DNA from: Streptomyces malachitofuscus
Lineage (GTDB): Bacteria; Actinomycetota; Actinomycetes; Streptomycetales; Streptomycetaceae
Direction of reading: 5' to 3'
DNA: 37,060 nt
Assembly: GCF_014650055.1 (NCBI RefSeq)
Contig: NZ_BMUF01000026.1
Location: 1-37,060 of the forward strand
Below are positions 23,710 through 33,191 of this stretch, piece by piece. Numbering within the stretch: the stretch's first letter is position 1; every line of letters begins with the position of its first letter. The notes below the pieces were generated by a model. That model ran no database searches, was not told the origin of the DNA, and worked only from the letters and a program-made list of their open reading frames with translations. Position numbers and translations under genes: made by a program.

Positions 23710-25125
23710 TCAGCGGGTGGCGACCGCCTGCTTCACCAGCGTCCTGCCGAACTCCCACATCAGGCCGCCGTCGTGCGCGTCGTCCATGACCGCGACGAAG
23801 GCGCGCACGAACCGGTCCACGTCCTCCTCGTCGACCACGAGCGGCGGGATCAGTTTGATCACCTCCATGTGATCGCCGGAGACCTGGGTGAGGATCCGGT
23901 GCCGTTGCAGCAGCGGTACGACCACCATCTGCGCGAAGAGCCCCTTACGGGCCGCCTGGAGCATGGTCCAGCGCGAGCGCAGCTTCAGCGACCGGGGCCG
24001 GCCGAACTCGATGCCGATCATCAGGCCCCGGCCGCGGACGTCGGCGAGCAGCTCGTAGCGGTCGGTCAGGGCGGCCAGCCGGGTCCGCAGCAGCTCGCCG
24101 GTGGTGCGGACGTTCGCGATGATCTGCTCGTCCTCCATCACCGACAGCACCGCGAGGCCCGCCGCCATGGCCTGGGCGTTGGCCCCGAAGCTGGCCGAGT
24201 GGACCAGCACCCGGTCCATCGACGAGAAGACCTTCTTGAAGATCCAGTCCTTGCCGATGGTGGCGCCCACCGGCACGTACCCGCCGGAGAGCGCCTTGGC
24301 CACGCACACCAGGTCCGGCTCCACGCCCTCCTCGTGCTGGTAGGCGTAGAAGTCGCCGGTCCGGCCGAGACCGGTCTGCACCTCGTCGGCGATCAGCAGC
24401 GCCTTGTGCCGGTGCAGCAGGTCCTGGGCGGCCCGCAGATAGCCGGGCGGTGCCTCGTGGACGCCCTTGCCCTGGATCGGTTCGACGATCAGCGCGGCGA
24501 CGTCCTTCTTGCGCAGCTCGCGCTCCAGGGCGTCCAGGTCGCCCAGCGGTACGGCCGTGTCGGGCAGCAGCGGGGCGAACCCGTCGCGGAAGCCGGACTC
24601 GCCGTTGACGGAGAGGGAGCCCGCGGTCAGGCCGTGGAAGGCGTGCTCGCAGTACAGGACGCGCGGCCTGCCGGTCACGTAGCGGGCGAACTTCAGGGCG
24701 CCCTCGACCGCCTCGGTGCCGCTGTTGCCGAAGAACACCCGGTCCAGGTGGGGGCTGTGCGCGAGCAGCTTCTCGGCCAGCAGCCCGGGCAGCGGCTGGC
24801 AGTCGAAGCGGGTGAGGTCGGCGAGTGAGGCGTCCAGGACGTCGTGCAGCGCCTTGCGGACCACGGGGTGATGGCGGCCCAGGCCCATCACCCCGAACCC
24901 GGCGAGCATGTCCAGGTAGTCGTTGCCGTCGACGTCCCAGAAGTGGGCGCCCTCGGCACGCTCGTAGACCTTGTCGAAGCCGATGGTGTGCAGCATGCGC
25001 GGGAGCTGGTGGTTGAGGTACCGGCTGTGCAGCTCGTAGCGCTCGTCCCCGCGCTCGGCCAGCAGCGCGCCGAGGTCGAACTTCCCGGCCTGTGAGGACT
25101 CCGACGCGGACTCCGCGGTGGTCAT
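23710..25125 (-). CDS. hpnO: Hopanoid aminotransferase HpnO-like
   Basis: The 471-residue class III PLP aminotransferase shows FFGNSGTEAVEGALKFAR, IVEPIQGKGVHEAPPGYL, LIADEVQTGLGRTG and the PLP lysine K277 in CVAKALSGGY. In hopanoid clusters this family (HpnO) converts the ribosyl or triol side chain into the terminal amine of aminobacteriohopanetriol. Acetylornithine or 4-aminobutyrate transaminases are related alternatives. Its start overlaps the dxs stop as ATGA, and the whole upstream operon makes hopanoids, which favours the HpnO role. It is the last hopanoid gene before the XRE-cupin unit. Confidence 0.88.
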   Translation of the reverse strand: MTTAESASESSQAGKFDLGALLAERGDERYELHSRYLNHQLPRMLHTIGFDKVYERAEGAHFWDVDGNDYLDMLAGFGVMGLGRHHPVVRKALHDVLDASLADLTRFDCQPLPGLLAEKLLAHSPHLDRVFFGNSGTEAVEGALKFARYVTGRPRVLYCEHAFHGLTAGSLSVNGESGFRDGFAPLLPDTAVPLGDLDALERELRKKDVAALIVEPIQGKGVHEAPPGYLRAAQDLLHRHKALLIADEVQTGLGRTGDFYAYQHEEGVEPDLVCVAKALSGGYVPVGATIGKDWIFKKVFSSMDRVLVHSASFGANAQAMAAGLAVLSVMEDEQIIANVRTTGELLRTRLAALTDRYELLADVRGRGLMIGIEFGRPRSLKLRSRWTMLQAARKGLFAQMVVVPLLQRHRILTQVSGDHMEVIKLIPPLVVDEEDVDRFVRAFVAVMDDAHDGGLMWEFGRTLVKQAVATR

Positions 25126-27035
25126 GCCTGGTGCTCCTGTGCGTCCTGTGGCTGTTTCGCGAGTTCTTCCCCGACGGCGAGGCTCGCGCTGATCCGCCCG
25201 GCGATCTCGACGGGCGTGAGGCCGATGTCGGCGAGCACCTCACCGCGCTTGGCGTGCGCGAGGAACTGCTCCGGGATGCCGAACCGGCGTACGGGCACGT
25301 CGACCTCGGCGTCGCCCAGTGCCAGTGCCACCGCCGAACCCACCCCGGCGGCCCGGCTGTTGTCCTCGACGACGGCCACCATGCGGTGGCCCGCGGCCAG
25401 CGGCGGAAGGGCCGGGTCGACGGGTTTGACCCAGCGGGGGTCGACCACCGTGCACCCGATGCCGCGGGCCTCGAGCAGTTCGGCGGCCTGCAGACAGACC
25501 GGCGCCATCACCCCGACGGCCACCAGCAGTACCTCGGGCGCGTCCGCACGGTGCAGCACGTCCATGCCGCCGATCCGGTCCAGCGCCGGGACCGCCGGGC
25601 CCACCGACTCCTTCGGGAAGCGGAGCAGGGTGGGCGCGTCGTCGACGCACACCGCCTCGCGCAGCTGGGCGCGCAGCTGGTCGGCGTCGCGGGGCGCGGC
25701 GATGCGCAGGCCGGGGACGACCTGGAGGACGGAAAGGTCCCACATGCCGTTGTGCGAGGGCCCGTCGACGCCGGTGACACCGGCCCGGTCCAGGACGAAG
25801 GTCACCCCGCAGCGGTGCAGCGCCACGTCCATCAGCAGCTGGTCGAAGGCGCGGTTGAGGAAGGTGGCGTAGACGGCGACGACCGGGTGCAGGCCGCCCG
25901 TCGCCAGGCCCGCCGCGGACACGGCGGCGTGCTGCTCGGCGATGCCGACGTCCCACACCCGGTCCGGGAACCGCTCGGCGAAGGCACCGAGGCCGACCGG
26001 GTGCAGCATGGCGGCGGTGATCGCCACCACGTCCTCGCGCTCCTCGCCGATCCGGACGATCTCCTCGCCGAAGACGGAGGTCCAGGACGGTCCGCCGGAC
26101 GGTGCGAGGGGGGCGCAGGTGAGCGGGTCCATCACGCCGACGGTGTGGAAGTGGTCCTCCTCGTGGGCGAGCGCGGGTTCGTAGCCGCGGCCCTTCTCGG
26201 TGAGGCAGTGGACCAGGACGGGTCCGTGGAAGCGTTTGGCGCGGCGCAGCGCGGACTCCACGGCCCCGATGTCGTGGCCGTCGATCGGGCCGACGTACTT
26301 CAGTCCCAGGTCCTCGAAGAGGCCCTGCGGCGCGAAGGCGTCCTTGAAGCCCTTCTTCGCGCCGTGCAGTGCCTCGTAGACGGTCGAACCGACCACGGGC
26401 GTGCGCTGGAGCACGTCCTTGCCCCAGGCCAGCACCCGTTCGTAGCCGTCCGTGGTGCGCAGGGTCGCGAGATGGTTGGCGAGCCCGCCGATGGTCGGGG
26501 CGTAGGAGCGTTCGTTGTCGTTGACGACGATGATCAGCGGACGGTCCTTGGCGGCGGCGATGTTGTTCAGCGCTTCCCAGGCCATTCCGCCGGTGAGCGC
26601 GCCGTCGCCGATCACGGCCACGACATGGCCCTTCTCCCCCTGCACCTGGCGGGCCTTGGCGAGCCCGTCGGCCCAGCCGAGGGCCGTGGAGGCGTGGCTG
26701 TTCTCGATGACGTCGTGCTCGGACTCCTCGCGGGAGGGATAGCCGGACAGGCCGCCCTTGCCGCGCAGCTTGGAGAAGTCCTGACGTCCGGTCAGCAGCT
26801 TGTGGACGTAGCTCTGGTGGCCGGTGTCCCACAGGATGCGGTCCACGGGCGACTCGAAGACCCGGTGCAGGGCGACGGTGAGTTCCACCACCCCCAGGTT
26901 GGGTCCGAGATGACCGCCGGTCCTGGCCACCGCCTGCACCAGGAACTCCCTGATCTCGTGGGACAGTTCGCCGAGTTCCTCCTCGGACAGCGCCTTCAGG
27001 TCGTGCGGTTGCCGGATGCTCTCCAGGATCGTCAC
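25122..27035 (-). CDS. dxs: 1-deoxy-D-xylulose-5-phosphate synthase
   Basis: Dxs joins pyruvate and glyceraldehyde 3-phosphate, using thiamine diphosphate, to start the MEP isoprenoid pathway. The 637-residue length is normal. Motifs include HLGPNLGVVELTVALHRVF, the cofactor-binding GDGALTGGMAWEALNN, ERSYAPTIGGLA, DGHDIG and the catalytic-glutamate segment DVGIAEQHAAVSAAGLA. The GTG at 27035 has AAGGGGG seven bases upstream. A second Dxs inside a hopanoid operon, besides the housekeeping copy expected elsewhere, suggests dedicated supply of precursors. It is coupled to hpnO by ATGA and follows ispG by 29 bases. Confidence 0.96.
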   Translation of the reverse strand: MTILESIRQPHDLKALSEEELGELSHEIREFLVQAVARTGGHLGPNLGVVELTVALHRVFESPVDRILWDTGHQSYVHKLLTGRQDFSKLRGKGGLSGYPSREESEHDVIENSHASTALGWADGLAKARQVQGEKGHVVAVIGDGALTGGMAWEALNNIAAAKDRPLIIVVNDNERSYAPTIGGLANHLATLRTTDGYERVLAWGKDVLQRTPVVGSTVYEALHGAKKGFKDAFAPQGLFEDLGLKYVGPIDGHDIGAVESALRRAKRFHGPVLVHCLTEKGRGYEPALAHEEDHFHTVGVMDPLTCAPLAPSGGPSWTSVFGEEIVRIGEEREDVVAITAAMLHPVGLGAFAERFPDRVWDVGIAEQHAAVSAAGLATGGLHPVVAVYATFLNRAFDQLLMDVALHRCGVTFVLDRAGVTGVDGPSHNGMWDLSVLQVVPGLRIAAPRDADQLRAQLREAVCVDDAPTLLRFPKESVGPAVPALDRIGGMDVLHRADAPEVLLVAVGVMAPVCLQAAELLEARGIGCTVVDPRWVKPVDPALPPLAAGHRMVAVVEDNSRAAGVGSAVALALGDAEVDVPVRRFGIPEQFLAHAKRGEVLADIGLTPVEIAGRISASLAVGEELAKQPQDAQEHQA

Positions 27036-27064
27036 GCTCGGGCCCCCTTCGGATTCCGTGCTCT

Positions 27065-28222
27065 TCAGCTCACGGTGACGGCCGGCTCCCCCGACGCAGC
27101 GCCGTCCTTCTCCATCTGCTCGGCGATCTTCATCGCCTCTTCGATCAGCGTCTCGACGATCTTCGACTCGGGGACGGTCTTGATGACCTCGCCCTTGACG
27201 AAGATCTGGCCCTTGCCGTTGCCCGAGGCGACCCCCAGGTCGGCCTCGCGGGCCTCGCCCGGGCCGTTCACCACACAGCCCATGACGGCGACCCGAAGCG
27301 GCACCTCCATGCCGTCCAGTCCCGCGGTGACCTCGTCGGCCAGCTTGTACACGTCGACCTGGGCCCGCCCACAGGACGGGCAGGACACGATCTCCAGCCG
27401 CCGCTCCCTGAGCCCGAGCGACTGCAGGATCTGGATGCCGACCTTGACCTCCTCGGCCGGCGGCGCGGACAGGGACACCCGGATGGTGTCGCCGATGCCC
27501 TCGCTGAGCAGCGCCCCGAAGGCGACGGCGGACTTGATCGTGCCCTGGAACGCCGGGCCGGCCTCGGTCACACCGAGGTGCAGCGGGTAGTCGCAGCGCT
27601 CGGCGAGCAGCCGGTAGGCGTTGACCATGACCACGGGGTCGTTGTGCTTCACGGAGATCTTGATGTCCCGGAAGCCGTGCTCCTCGAAGAGGGACGCCTC
27701 CCACAGCGCGGACTCGACGAGCGCCTCCGGGGTGGCCCTGCCGTACTTCTGCAGCAGGCGCCGGTCCAGCGAGCCGGCGTTGACCCCGATCCGGATCGGG
27801 GTGCCGTGGTCCTGCGCCGCCCGCGCGATCTCCTTCACCCGGTCGTCGAACTGCTTGATGTTGCCCGGGTTCACACGGACGGCGGCACATCCGGCCTCGA
27901 TGGCCGCGAACACGTACTTGGGCTGGAAGTGGATGTCCGCGATCACCGGGATCTGGGACTTGCGGGCGATGGTGGCGAGGGCGTCCGCGTCGTCCTGCGT
28001 GGGGCAGGCGACCCGGACGATCTGGCAGCCGGACGCCGTGAGCTCGGCGATCTGCTGCAGGGTGGCGCCGATGTCGGAGGTGCGGGTCGTCGTCATCGAC
28101 TGCACGGACACCGGGGCGCCGCCGCCGACCGCCACCGGTCCCACCTGGATCCGCCGCGACGCGCGCCGCTCGGCGAGCGGCGGCGCGGGCACCTCGGGCA
28201 TCCCGAGCGAGACAGCGGTCAT
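27065..28222 (-). CDS. ispG: 4-hydroxy-3-methylbut-2-enyl diphosphate synthase
   Basis: IspG (GcpE) is a 4Fe-4S enzyme that reductively opens methylerythritol cyclodiphosphate in the MEP pathway. The 385-residue bacterial-type protein has VSVQSMTTTRTSD, PVIADIHFQPKYV and RVNPGNIK. The iron-sulfur cysteines are C281 and C284 in SCPSCGR and C316 in MGCVVNGPGEA. The ATG at 28222 lies four bases after the hpnH stop, with GGGGGTGAGG overlapping that stop. Like dxs it is probably the operon-specific paralogue of a housekeeping gene located elsewhere. Confidence 0.96.
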   Translation of the reverse strand: MTAVSLGMPEVPAPPLAERRASRRIQVGPVAVGGGAPVSVQSMTTTRTSDIGATLQQIAELTASGCQIVRVACPTQDDADALATIARKSQIPVIADIHFQPKYVFAAIEAGCAAVRVNPGNIKQFDDRVKEIARAAQDHGTPIRIGVNAGSLDRRLLQKYGRATPEALVESALWEASLFEEHGFRDIKISVKHNDPVVMVNAYRLLAERCDYPLHLGVTEAGPAFQGTIKSAVAFGALLSEGIGDTIRVSLSAPPAEEVKVGIQILQSLGLRERRLEIVSCPSCGRAQVDVYKLADEVTAGLDGMEVPLRVAVMGCVVNGPGEAREADLGVASGNGKGQIFVKGEVIKTVPESKIVETLIEEAMKIAEQMEKDGAASGEPAVTVS

Positions 28223-28226
28223 GGCC

Positions 28227-29249
28227 TCACCCCCGGTTTCCGGAGACGGTCTCGCGCATGGCGCGCAGCGACTCCTTCAGGGAACCCATGGTGGCGAGGA
28301 CGGCGGTGGGTTCGTAGCCGCAGTGCGCCATGCAGTTGGCGCAGCGCGGGTCCTTGCCGCGGCCGTACTGGTCCCAGTCGGTCTCCTCGATCAGCTCGCG
28401 GTAGGTCGGGACGTACCCGTCGCTCATCAGGTAGCAGGGGCGCTGCCAGCCGAAGAGCGAGTAGTTCGGGATCGCCCACGCGGTGCACGGGAAGTCGACC
28501 TTGCCCTCCAGGAAGTCCAGGAACAGCGGGGAGTGGTTCAGCCGCCAGCGGTTGCGGTTGCCGCCCGCGAAGGCCTTCTTGAACAGCTCCCGGGTCTGTT
28601 CCACGCCGAGGAAGTGCTCCTGGTCGGGGGCCTTCTCGTAGGCGTAGGCGGGCGAGATCATCATCTCGTCGACCTTCAGGTCGTCGTTGAGGTAGTTGAG
28701 CACCTCCACGACGGTCTGCGGGGTGTCGGTGTTGAAGAACGTCGAGTTGGTGGTCACCCGGAAGCCGCGCCGCTTGGCCTCCTTGATGGCCTCCACGGCC
28801 TCGTCGAACACGCCCTCCTTCGCCACCGACTCGTCGTGCCGCTCCCGCAGCCCGTCGATGTGCACCGCGAAGGCGAAGTACGGGGAGGGCGTGAACCTGT
28901 CCATCTTCTTGCGCATCAGCAGGGCGTTGGTGCACAGGAAGACGTACTTGCGCTTGGCCACCAGCTGGCGCACGATCTCGTCGATCTGGGGGTGCATCAG
29001 GGGCTCGCCGCCGGCGATGGACACCATGGGCGCCCCGGACTCCAGCACGGCGCCCACGGCCTGGGCGACGGGCATCCGCTGCTTGAGCACCCCGGCCGGG
29101 TGCTGGATCTTGCCGCACCCCTCGCACTTGAGGTTGCAGGCGAAGAGCGGCTCCAGTTCGACGATGAGCGGGAACTTGTCCCGCCTGCGGAGCTTCTGTT
29201 CGGCCAAGTATGTAGCGACCTTGATGGACTGACGCAGCGGCATGGCCAT
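28227..29249 (-). CDS. hpnH: Hopanoid radical SAM protein HpnH (adenosylhopane synthesis)
   Basis: HpnH is a radical SAM enzyme that couples diploptene to 5'-deoxyadenosine, giving adenosylhopane. The 340-residue protein has the cluster motif C38-x3-C42-x2-C45 (CNLKCEGC). SIAGGEPLMHPQIDEI and a C-terminal cysteine-containing region (DPRCANCMAHCGYEPTAVL) follow. I place the start at ATG 29249 because AGGAGG lies eight bases upstream; an ATG two codons later is also possible. It is five bases from hpnG and four from ispG, firmly inside the operon. Confidence 0.95.
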   Translation of the reverse strand: MAMPLRQSIKVATYLAEQKLRRRDKFPLIVELEPLFACNLKCEGCGKIQHPAGVLKQRMPVAQAVGAVLESGAPMVSIAGGEPLMHPQIDEIVRQLVAKRKYVFLCTNALLMRKKMDRFTPSPYFAFAVHIDGLRERHDESVAKEGVFDEAVEAIKEAKRRGFRVTTNSTFFNTDTPQTVVEVLNYLNDDLKVDEMMISPAYAYEKAPDQEHFLGVEQTRELFKKAFAGGNRNRWRLNHSPLFLDFLEGKVDFPCTAWAIPNYSLFGWQRPCYLMSDGYVPTYRELIEETDWDQYGRGKDPRCANCMAHCGYEPTAVLATMGSLKESLRAMRETVSGNRG

Positions 29250-29254
29250 CTGGC

Positions 29255-29896
29255 TCACCTCCTGGGGAGCAGCAAGGAACGGTGCCATTCATAGAAAGCC
29301 GGGAGTACGGATCGAAGGACACGGAAAGCCGATATTCCACCGCGGACCGTGCCGATGCGGACGAGTTCGTGTTCTGGAGCGTCCACGACCACCCGGACGG
29401 CCGCAACCGGGCGCTCGCCCGCACGGACGGCGCTCAGGAGCGTGGCCGCCGATTCCATGTCGGCCGCGATCGCGCCGGTCGCGAGCAGATCGGACCGTTC
29501 GTGGCCGCGGACGACGTGGTCGGAGCCGGTGAGCGGGCCGGTGTGGACGGTGCGCCCGGGAACGGTGCGCACCAGCTCCTTCACCAGCAGCTCGGTGCCG
29601 ACGCAGGGGACGCTGCCCCGCGGGTCCCGGGTCTCCTCGGCCACCACCAGGTCGCCGGGGTGCATTCCGGGGGCGAGGCCCGCGCAGAAGCCCGTGGCCA
29701 GGACGGCCGCCCCGCTCAGGGCCGGGCCGGCGAGCACCCGGGTGACGGAGCGCTCGGCCGCCGCCGGCCCCATGCCCGTACGCAGGACGGTGACCGGCCC
29801 GCCCGGACTGCCGCGCTCACGCCTGCGCAGGGCGAACTGCTCGATGCCGAGCGCGCAGGCGATCAGCAGCGGTGCCGGGGCGGGCTGGGGACTCAT
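29255..29896 (-). CDS. hpnG: Adenosylhopane nucleosidase HpnG
   Basis: HpnG removes adenine from adenosylhopane to give ribosylhopane. The 213-residue product belongs to the phosphorylase/nucleosidase superfamily: VTVLRTGMGPAAAERS, ATGFCAGLAPGMHPGDLVVAEE, IAADMESAATL and VRVVVDAPEHEL. The ATG at 29896 shares one base with the shc stop codon (TGATG), which implies translational coupling, with AAGGGA seven bases before. The reading frame is open further upstream inside shc, but that sequence has no nucleosidase character. Confidence 0.92.
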   Translation of the reverse strand: MSPQPAPAPLLIACALGIEQFALRRRERGSPGGPVTVLRTGMGPAAAERSVTRVLAGPALSGAAVLATGFCAGLAPGMHPGDLVVAEETRDPRGSVPCVGTELLVKELVRTVPGRTVHTGPLTGSDHVVRGHERSDLLATGAIAADMESAATLLSAVRAGERPVAAVRVVVDAPEHELVRIGTVRGGISAFRVLRSVLPAFYEWHRSLLLPRR

Positions 29897-31935
29897 CAGC
29901 TTCCCTTCGCCTCGGCGAGAGCCTGCTCCGCACCGGTCCGTGCCGTCACCGGCTTCTTCGTGAACGGCTCCCCGTGCACGTACCGGCCGAGCGCGGTGAG
30001 CGGGAAGACCTGCCGGTAGAGGTGGTAGTTGATGGAGAAGTCCCAGGGGAAGCCGGTACCGGTGAAGTAGGGCTCGTCCCAGGAGCCGTCCTCGCGCTGG
30101 GTGGCGGCCAGCCACCGGATGCCCCGTTCGACGGCTTGGGAGTCCCGCTCACCGGCCGCCAGCAGCGCCATCAGCGCCCAGGCAGTCTGGGAGGCGGTGG
30201 AAGCGCCCCGGCCGCTCCACTCCCGTACGTTGCGGTAGGAGCGCAGGTCCTCGCCCCAGCCGCCGTCGTCGTTCTGCACCTTCTCCAGCCAGGCCACGGC
30301 CCGCCGGATCGCCGGGTGCGAGCCGGGGAACCCGGCCGCGGCCAGCGCGGGGACGACGGAGCCGGTGCCGTAGAGGTAGTTGACACCCCAGCGTCCGAAC
30401 CAGGAGCCGTCGAGCTCCTGTTCGGCGAGCAGCCACTGGATGCCGCGCCGGGTGCGCGGATCGTGGGCGAGGCCCTCGACGGCGAGCATCTCCACGACAT
30501 GCGCGGTGACGTCGGCCGACGGCGGGTCGATGACCTCGCCGAAGTCGCAGAACGGCAGCCGGTTGGGGAACGGACTGGTGTTGTCCACGTCGAAGGCGCC
30601 CCAGGCGCCGTTCTTCGACTGCATGCCGAGGTTCCAGCGCACCCCGCGTCCGACGGCGTTGTCCAGCCGCTCGGGGTCGTGGTGCTTCACCCGGCGGAGC
30701 GCGAGGACCACCTCGGCGGTGTCGTCGATGTCCGGGTAGTTGTCGTTGTGGAACTCGAACGCCCAACCCCCGGGCGGGAGATGGGGTCTGCGGACGGACC
30801 AGTCACCGGGCCGCACGATCTGCTCGCCGAGCATCCAGTCGGCGGCCTTGACCAGTTGCGGATGGTCCGGGGGCAGACCCGCGTCGGCGAGCGCGATGGT
30901 GGCGAGGCAGGTGTCCCACACCGGGGACTGGCAGGCCTCGATCATGCGGGCCCCGTCCTCGCGCCGGACGGCGAACCGGTCCAGCGACTCCAGGCCGGCC
31001 CGCATCACCGGATGGTTCAGGTCGTAGCCGAGCAGGTGCAGCGCGATGACCGAGTACACGGCCGGGGGCTGGATGCCGCCCCAGCAGCCGTCGTTCTCCT
31101 GCCGCTCGATGATCCAGCGGGCGGCGGTGTTCATGGCGGCTCTGCGCAGCCGGCGCGGCACCGCCCGGCGCAGCGTGTGCAGGGCCTTGTCCAGCCGCTG
31201 GAAGGCGCCGTCCCAGGTGTTCGGCGGGGCGAGGGGCCGGGGAGGGTTGGGCTGCTGCGGGTCGGTGTGCAGCTCGTCCAGCGGGAACGGGGCGGGGCGC
31301 ACCGGCCGCTTGGCGGAGACGATCGTCAGCGGCACGATGGTCTGCCGGGCCCAGCATCCGAAGTCGTAGATGTTGAGCGGGAGCCAGGACGGGAACCAGA
31401 TGAGCTCGGGCGGGAGTTCGGGCAGGTCCTCCCACTTCCACCAGCCGAACAGCGCCAGCCAGATCCGGGTGAAGACCCGGGACGAGGCGATGCCGCCCCG
31501 CTCACGGATCCAGGCGGAGGCCCTGGCCATGTGCGGGGCGTCCGGCGGATCGCCGGCCAGTCGCAGGGCGACGTACGCCTCGATGGTGGCGGACAGTTCG
31601 CCGGGGCCGCCGTAGAAGGTGGCCCAGGTGCCGTCCTCGCGCTGCTCCCCGCGGATGAACAGGGCGGCGGCGCGGGTGGTGTCCTCGTCGAGGATGCCGA
31701 GGAACTGACGCAGGAGCAGGTCCTCGGCGTCCATCGTGACGTTGGTCTCGAGGTCGCCCTTCCACCAGCCCTGGTCGTCCTGCCGGGACAGCAGGAAGTC
31801 GGTGGCGCGCCGCATGGCGCGGGCGGCGATGTCGGGAACCCCGGCCGCCTCGGGGATGTCGGTGTCGTTTTCGCTGGCCGCGGTCACGCGGGGCGGCAGG
31901 GCCGCCCCGGTGCTTCCGTCGGTCGTCGCTGTCAT
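29896..31935 (-). CDS. shc: Squalene-hopene cyclase
   Basis: Shc cyclises squalene into hop-22(29)-ene and hopan-22-ol at the membrane. The 679-residue protein has repeated QW motifs (DGSW, NDDGGWGED, ENDGCWGG and others). The acid motif D402-I403-D404-D405 (PDIDDTAEV) protonates the terminal double bond. FDVDNTSPFPNRLPFCDFGEVIDPPSADVTAH is also conserved in the family. The ATG at 31935 has AAGGGGAAG just upstream. A 119-base gap with a strong hairpin separates it from the prenyl synthase gene, the largest internal gap of the operon. Confidence 0.97.
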   Translation of the reverse strand: MTATTDGSTGAALPPRVTAASENDTDIPEAAGVPDIAARAMRRATDFLLSRQDDQGWWKGDLETNVTMDAEDLLLRQFLGILDEDTTRAAALFIRGEQREDGTWATFYGGPGELSATIEAYVALRLAGDPPDAPHMARASAWIRERGGIASSRVFTRIWLALFGWWKWEDLPELPPELIWFPSWLPLNIYDFGCWARQTIVPLTIVSAKRPVRPAPFPLDELHTDPQQPNPPRPLAPPNTWDGAFQRLDKALHTLRRAVPRRLRRAAMNTAARWIIERQENDGCWGGIQPPAVYSVIALHLLGYDLNHPVMRAGLESLDRFAVRREDGARMIEACQSPVWDTCLATIALADAGLPPDHPQLVKAADWMLGEQIVRPGDWSVRRPHLPPGGWAFEFHNDNYPDIDDTAEVVLALRRVKHHDPERLDNAVGRGVRWNLGMQSKNGAWGAFDVDNTSPFPNRLPFCDFGEVIDPPSADVTAHVVEMLAVEGLAHDPRTRRGIQWLLAEQELDGSWFGRWGVNYLYGTGSVVPALAAAGFPGSHPAIRRAVAWLEKVQNDDGGWGEDLRSYRNVREWSGRGASTASQTAWALMALLAAGERDSQAVERGIRWLAATQREDGSWDEPYFTGTGFPWDFSINYHLYRQVFPLTALGRYVHGEPFTKKPVTARTGAEQALAEAKGS

Positions 31936-31985
31936 GGCTTCCCCTTCGTGCAGTCCTGCAAGTGGTGCGTCTGCTGTGGGTCCGC

Positions 31986-32024
31986 CGTCGGCCGGTGCCG
32001 TTCTCCCCGCAACACCGGCCGGCG
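31986..32024 (-). other. Strong hairpin between the prenyl synthase gene and shc
   Basis: CGTCGGCCGGTG (31986-31997) and CACCGGCCGGCG (32013-32024) pair over 12 positions, with one mismatch that becomes a wobble on one strand, around a 15-base loop. In the minus-strand transcript it lies 31 bases after the synthase stop and about 50 before shc. It could be a partial terminator, an RNA processing or stabilising site. A 27-codon GTG ORF (31932-32015) overlaps the shc start as ATGA but lacks a ribosome site. Confidence 0.5.
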
Positions 32025-32054
32025 ACTACGCGAGGGCTATTCGACCGATAGTGA

Positions 32055-33191
32055 TCATCTCTTTCGTACGACGACGAAGTCCGCGAGCGCCGTGAACTGC
32101 TCCCGCACCCGGTCGGGCATGTCCACCACGTCGAGGGCCTCGATGGCGAGGGTGTGCTGACGGCGTGCCTCGCCGGCGGTCCACTCGCGGCCGCCGGCCT
32201 CCTCGATGAGGGCGGCACGGGCCGCGAACTCCTCCTCGGAGAAGTTCGCGAAGTCGCTGCTCTCGGCGTCGGCCGCGAGGATCTCGCCGAGCCGCCGGGC
32301 GGCGGGGCCGTCCGCGGCCAGCGCGGCCACGACCGGGAGGGACTTCTTGCGCTGGCGCAGGTCGCTCCAGGTCTGCTTGCCGGTGGCCTCCGGGTCGCCC
32401 CAGATGCCGAGGAGGTCGTCGACGGCCTGGAAGGCCAGGCCGAGGTGGTAGCCGTAGGTCTCCAGCGCGTCGGCGGTGCGGTCGTTCGCGCCGCCGAGCA
32501 CCGCGCCGATGGAGCTGGCGCAGGCGAGCAGGGCGCCGGTCTTGTTGCCCTCCATCTCCAGGCACTCCTCCACGCTGACGCGATCGCGGTGCTCGTAGGA
32601 CATGTCCTGGGCCTGGCCGTCGATGAGGGCGCGGCTGGCGGTGGCGAGCCGGCGGGTGGCGCGGCCCGCGTCGACGGTGCCGAGCTCCAGCAGCACCTCG
32701 TTGGCCAGGGCGAACAGGGCGTCGCCGACCAGGATGGCCTGGGCGGGGCCGTGCACCTTCCAGACGGTGTCGCGGTGCCGGCGCTGTTCGTCGCCGTCCA
32801 TCAGGTCGTCGTGCAGCAGCGAGAAGTTGTGGACCAGTTCCACGGCGACCGCTCCCGGGACACCGGTGGCCGGGGCGGCGCCGGTGACCTCGGCGGACAG
32901 CACGGCGAGGGCGGGCCGCACGGCCTTGCCCCCGTCGCCGTCCGCGGGCCGGCCCTGGGCGTCGATCCAGCCGAAGTGGTAGGCGGCGACCGTGTCCATG
33001 GGAGGTACCAGGCGGTCGACGGCCGCCCGCAGTACCGGTGTGGCCAGGGTCCGGCCGCGCTCCAGGAGCGCGGACACGTCCACCGCGGTCCTACGAGCGG
33101 CCTGCGAGGCCGGGGGCACAGTGGGCACAGTCTCTCCTCTTGTTGCGGTACGGGGGGTGCGGGGACCTGCCGCGCCGCTCTCCTGCAGCAT
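32055..33191 (-). CDS. Polyprenyl diphosphate synthase of the hopanoid operon
   Basis: The 378-residue product is a trans-isoprenyl diphosphate synthase, expected to make farnesyl diphosphate for squalene. It has the first aspartate-rich motif D128-D129-LM-D132 (HDDLMDGDEQRRH), GNKTGALLACAS, and a second motif QAVDDLLGIWGD in which the last aspartate of DDxxD is glycine, as in other actinobacterial members. The ATG at 33191 shares one base with the hpnE stop (TGATG) and has GAGGAGG seven bases upstream. GTG 33128, with GAGGAGAG before it, is an equally plausible start that would remove 21 residues. The product chain length cannot be told from sequence. Confidence 0.92.
   Translation of the reverse strand: MLQESGAAGPRTPRTATRGETVPTVPPASQAARRTAVDVSALLERGRTLATPVLRAAVDRLVPPMDTVAAYHFGWIDAQGRPADGDGGKAVRPALAVLSAEVTGAAPATGVPGAVAVELVHNFSLLHDDLMDGDEQRRHRDTVWKVHGPAQAILVGDALFALANEVLLELGTVDAGRATRRLATASRALIDGQAQDMSYEHRDRVSVEECLEMEGNKTGALLACASSIGAVLGGANDRTADALETYGYHLGLAFQAVDDLLGIWGDPEATGKQTWSDLRQRKKSLPVVAALAADGPAARRLGEILAADAESSDFANFSEEEFAARAALIEEAGGREWTAGEARRQHTLAIEALDVVDMPDRVREQFTALADFVVVRKR

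Noticed and set aside
25092..27590. 832-codon plus-strand frame opposite dxs and ispG
   Set aside because: It spans two unrelated, well-supported minus-strand genes and has antisense-type composition.
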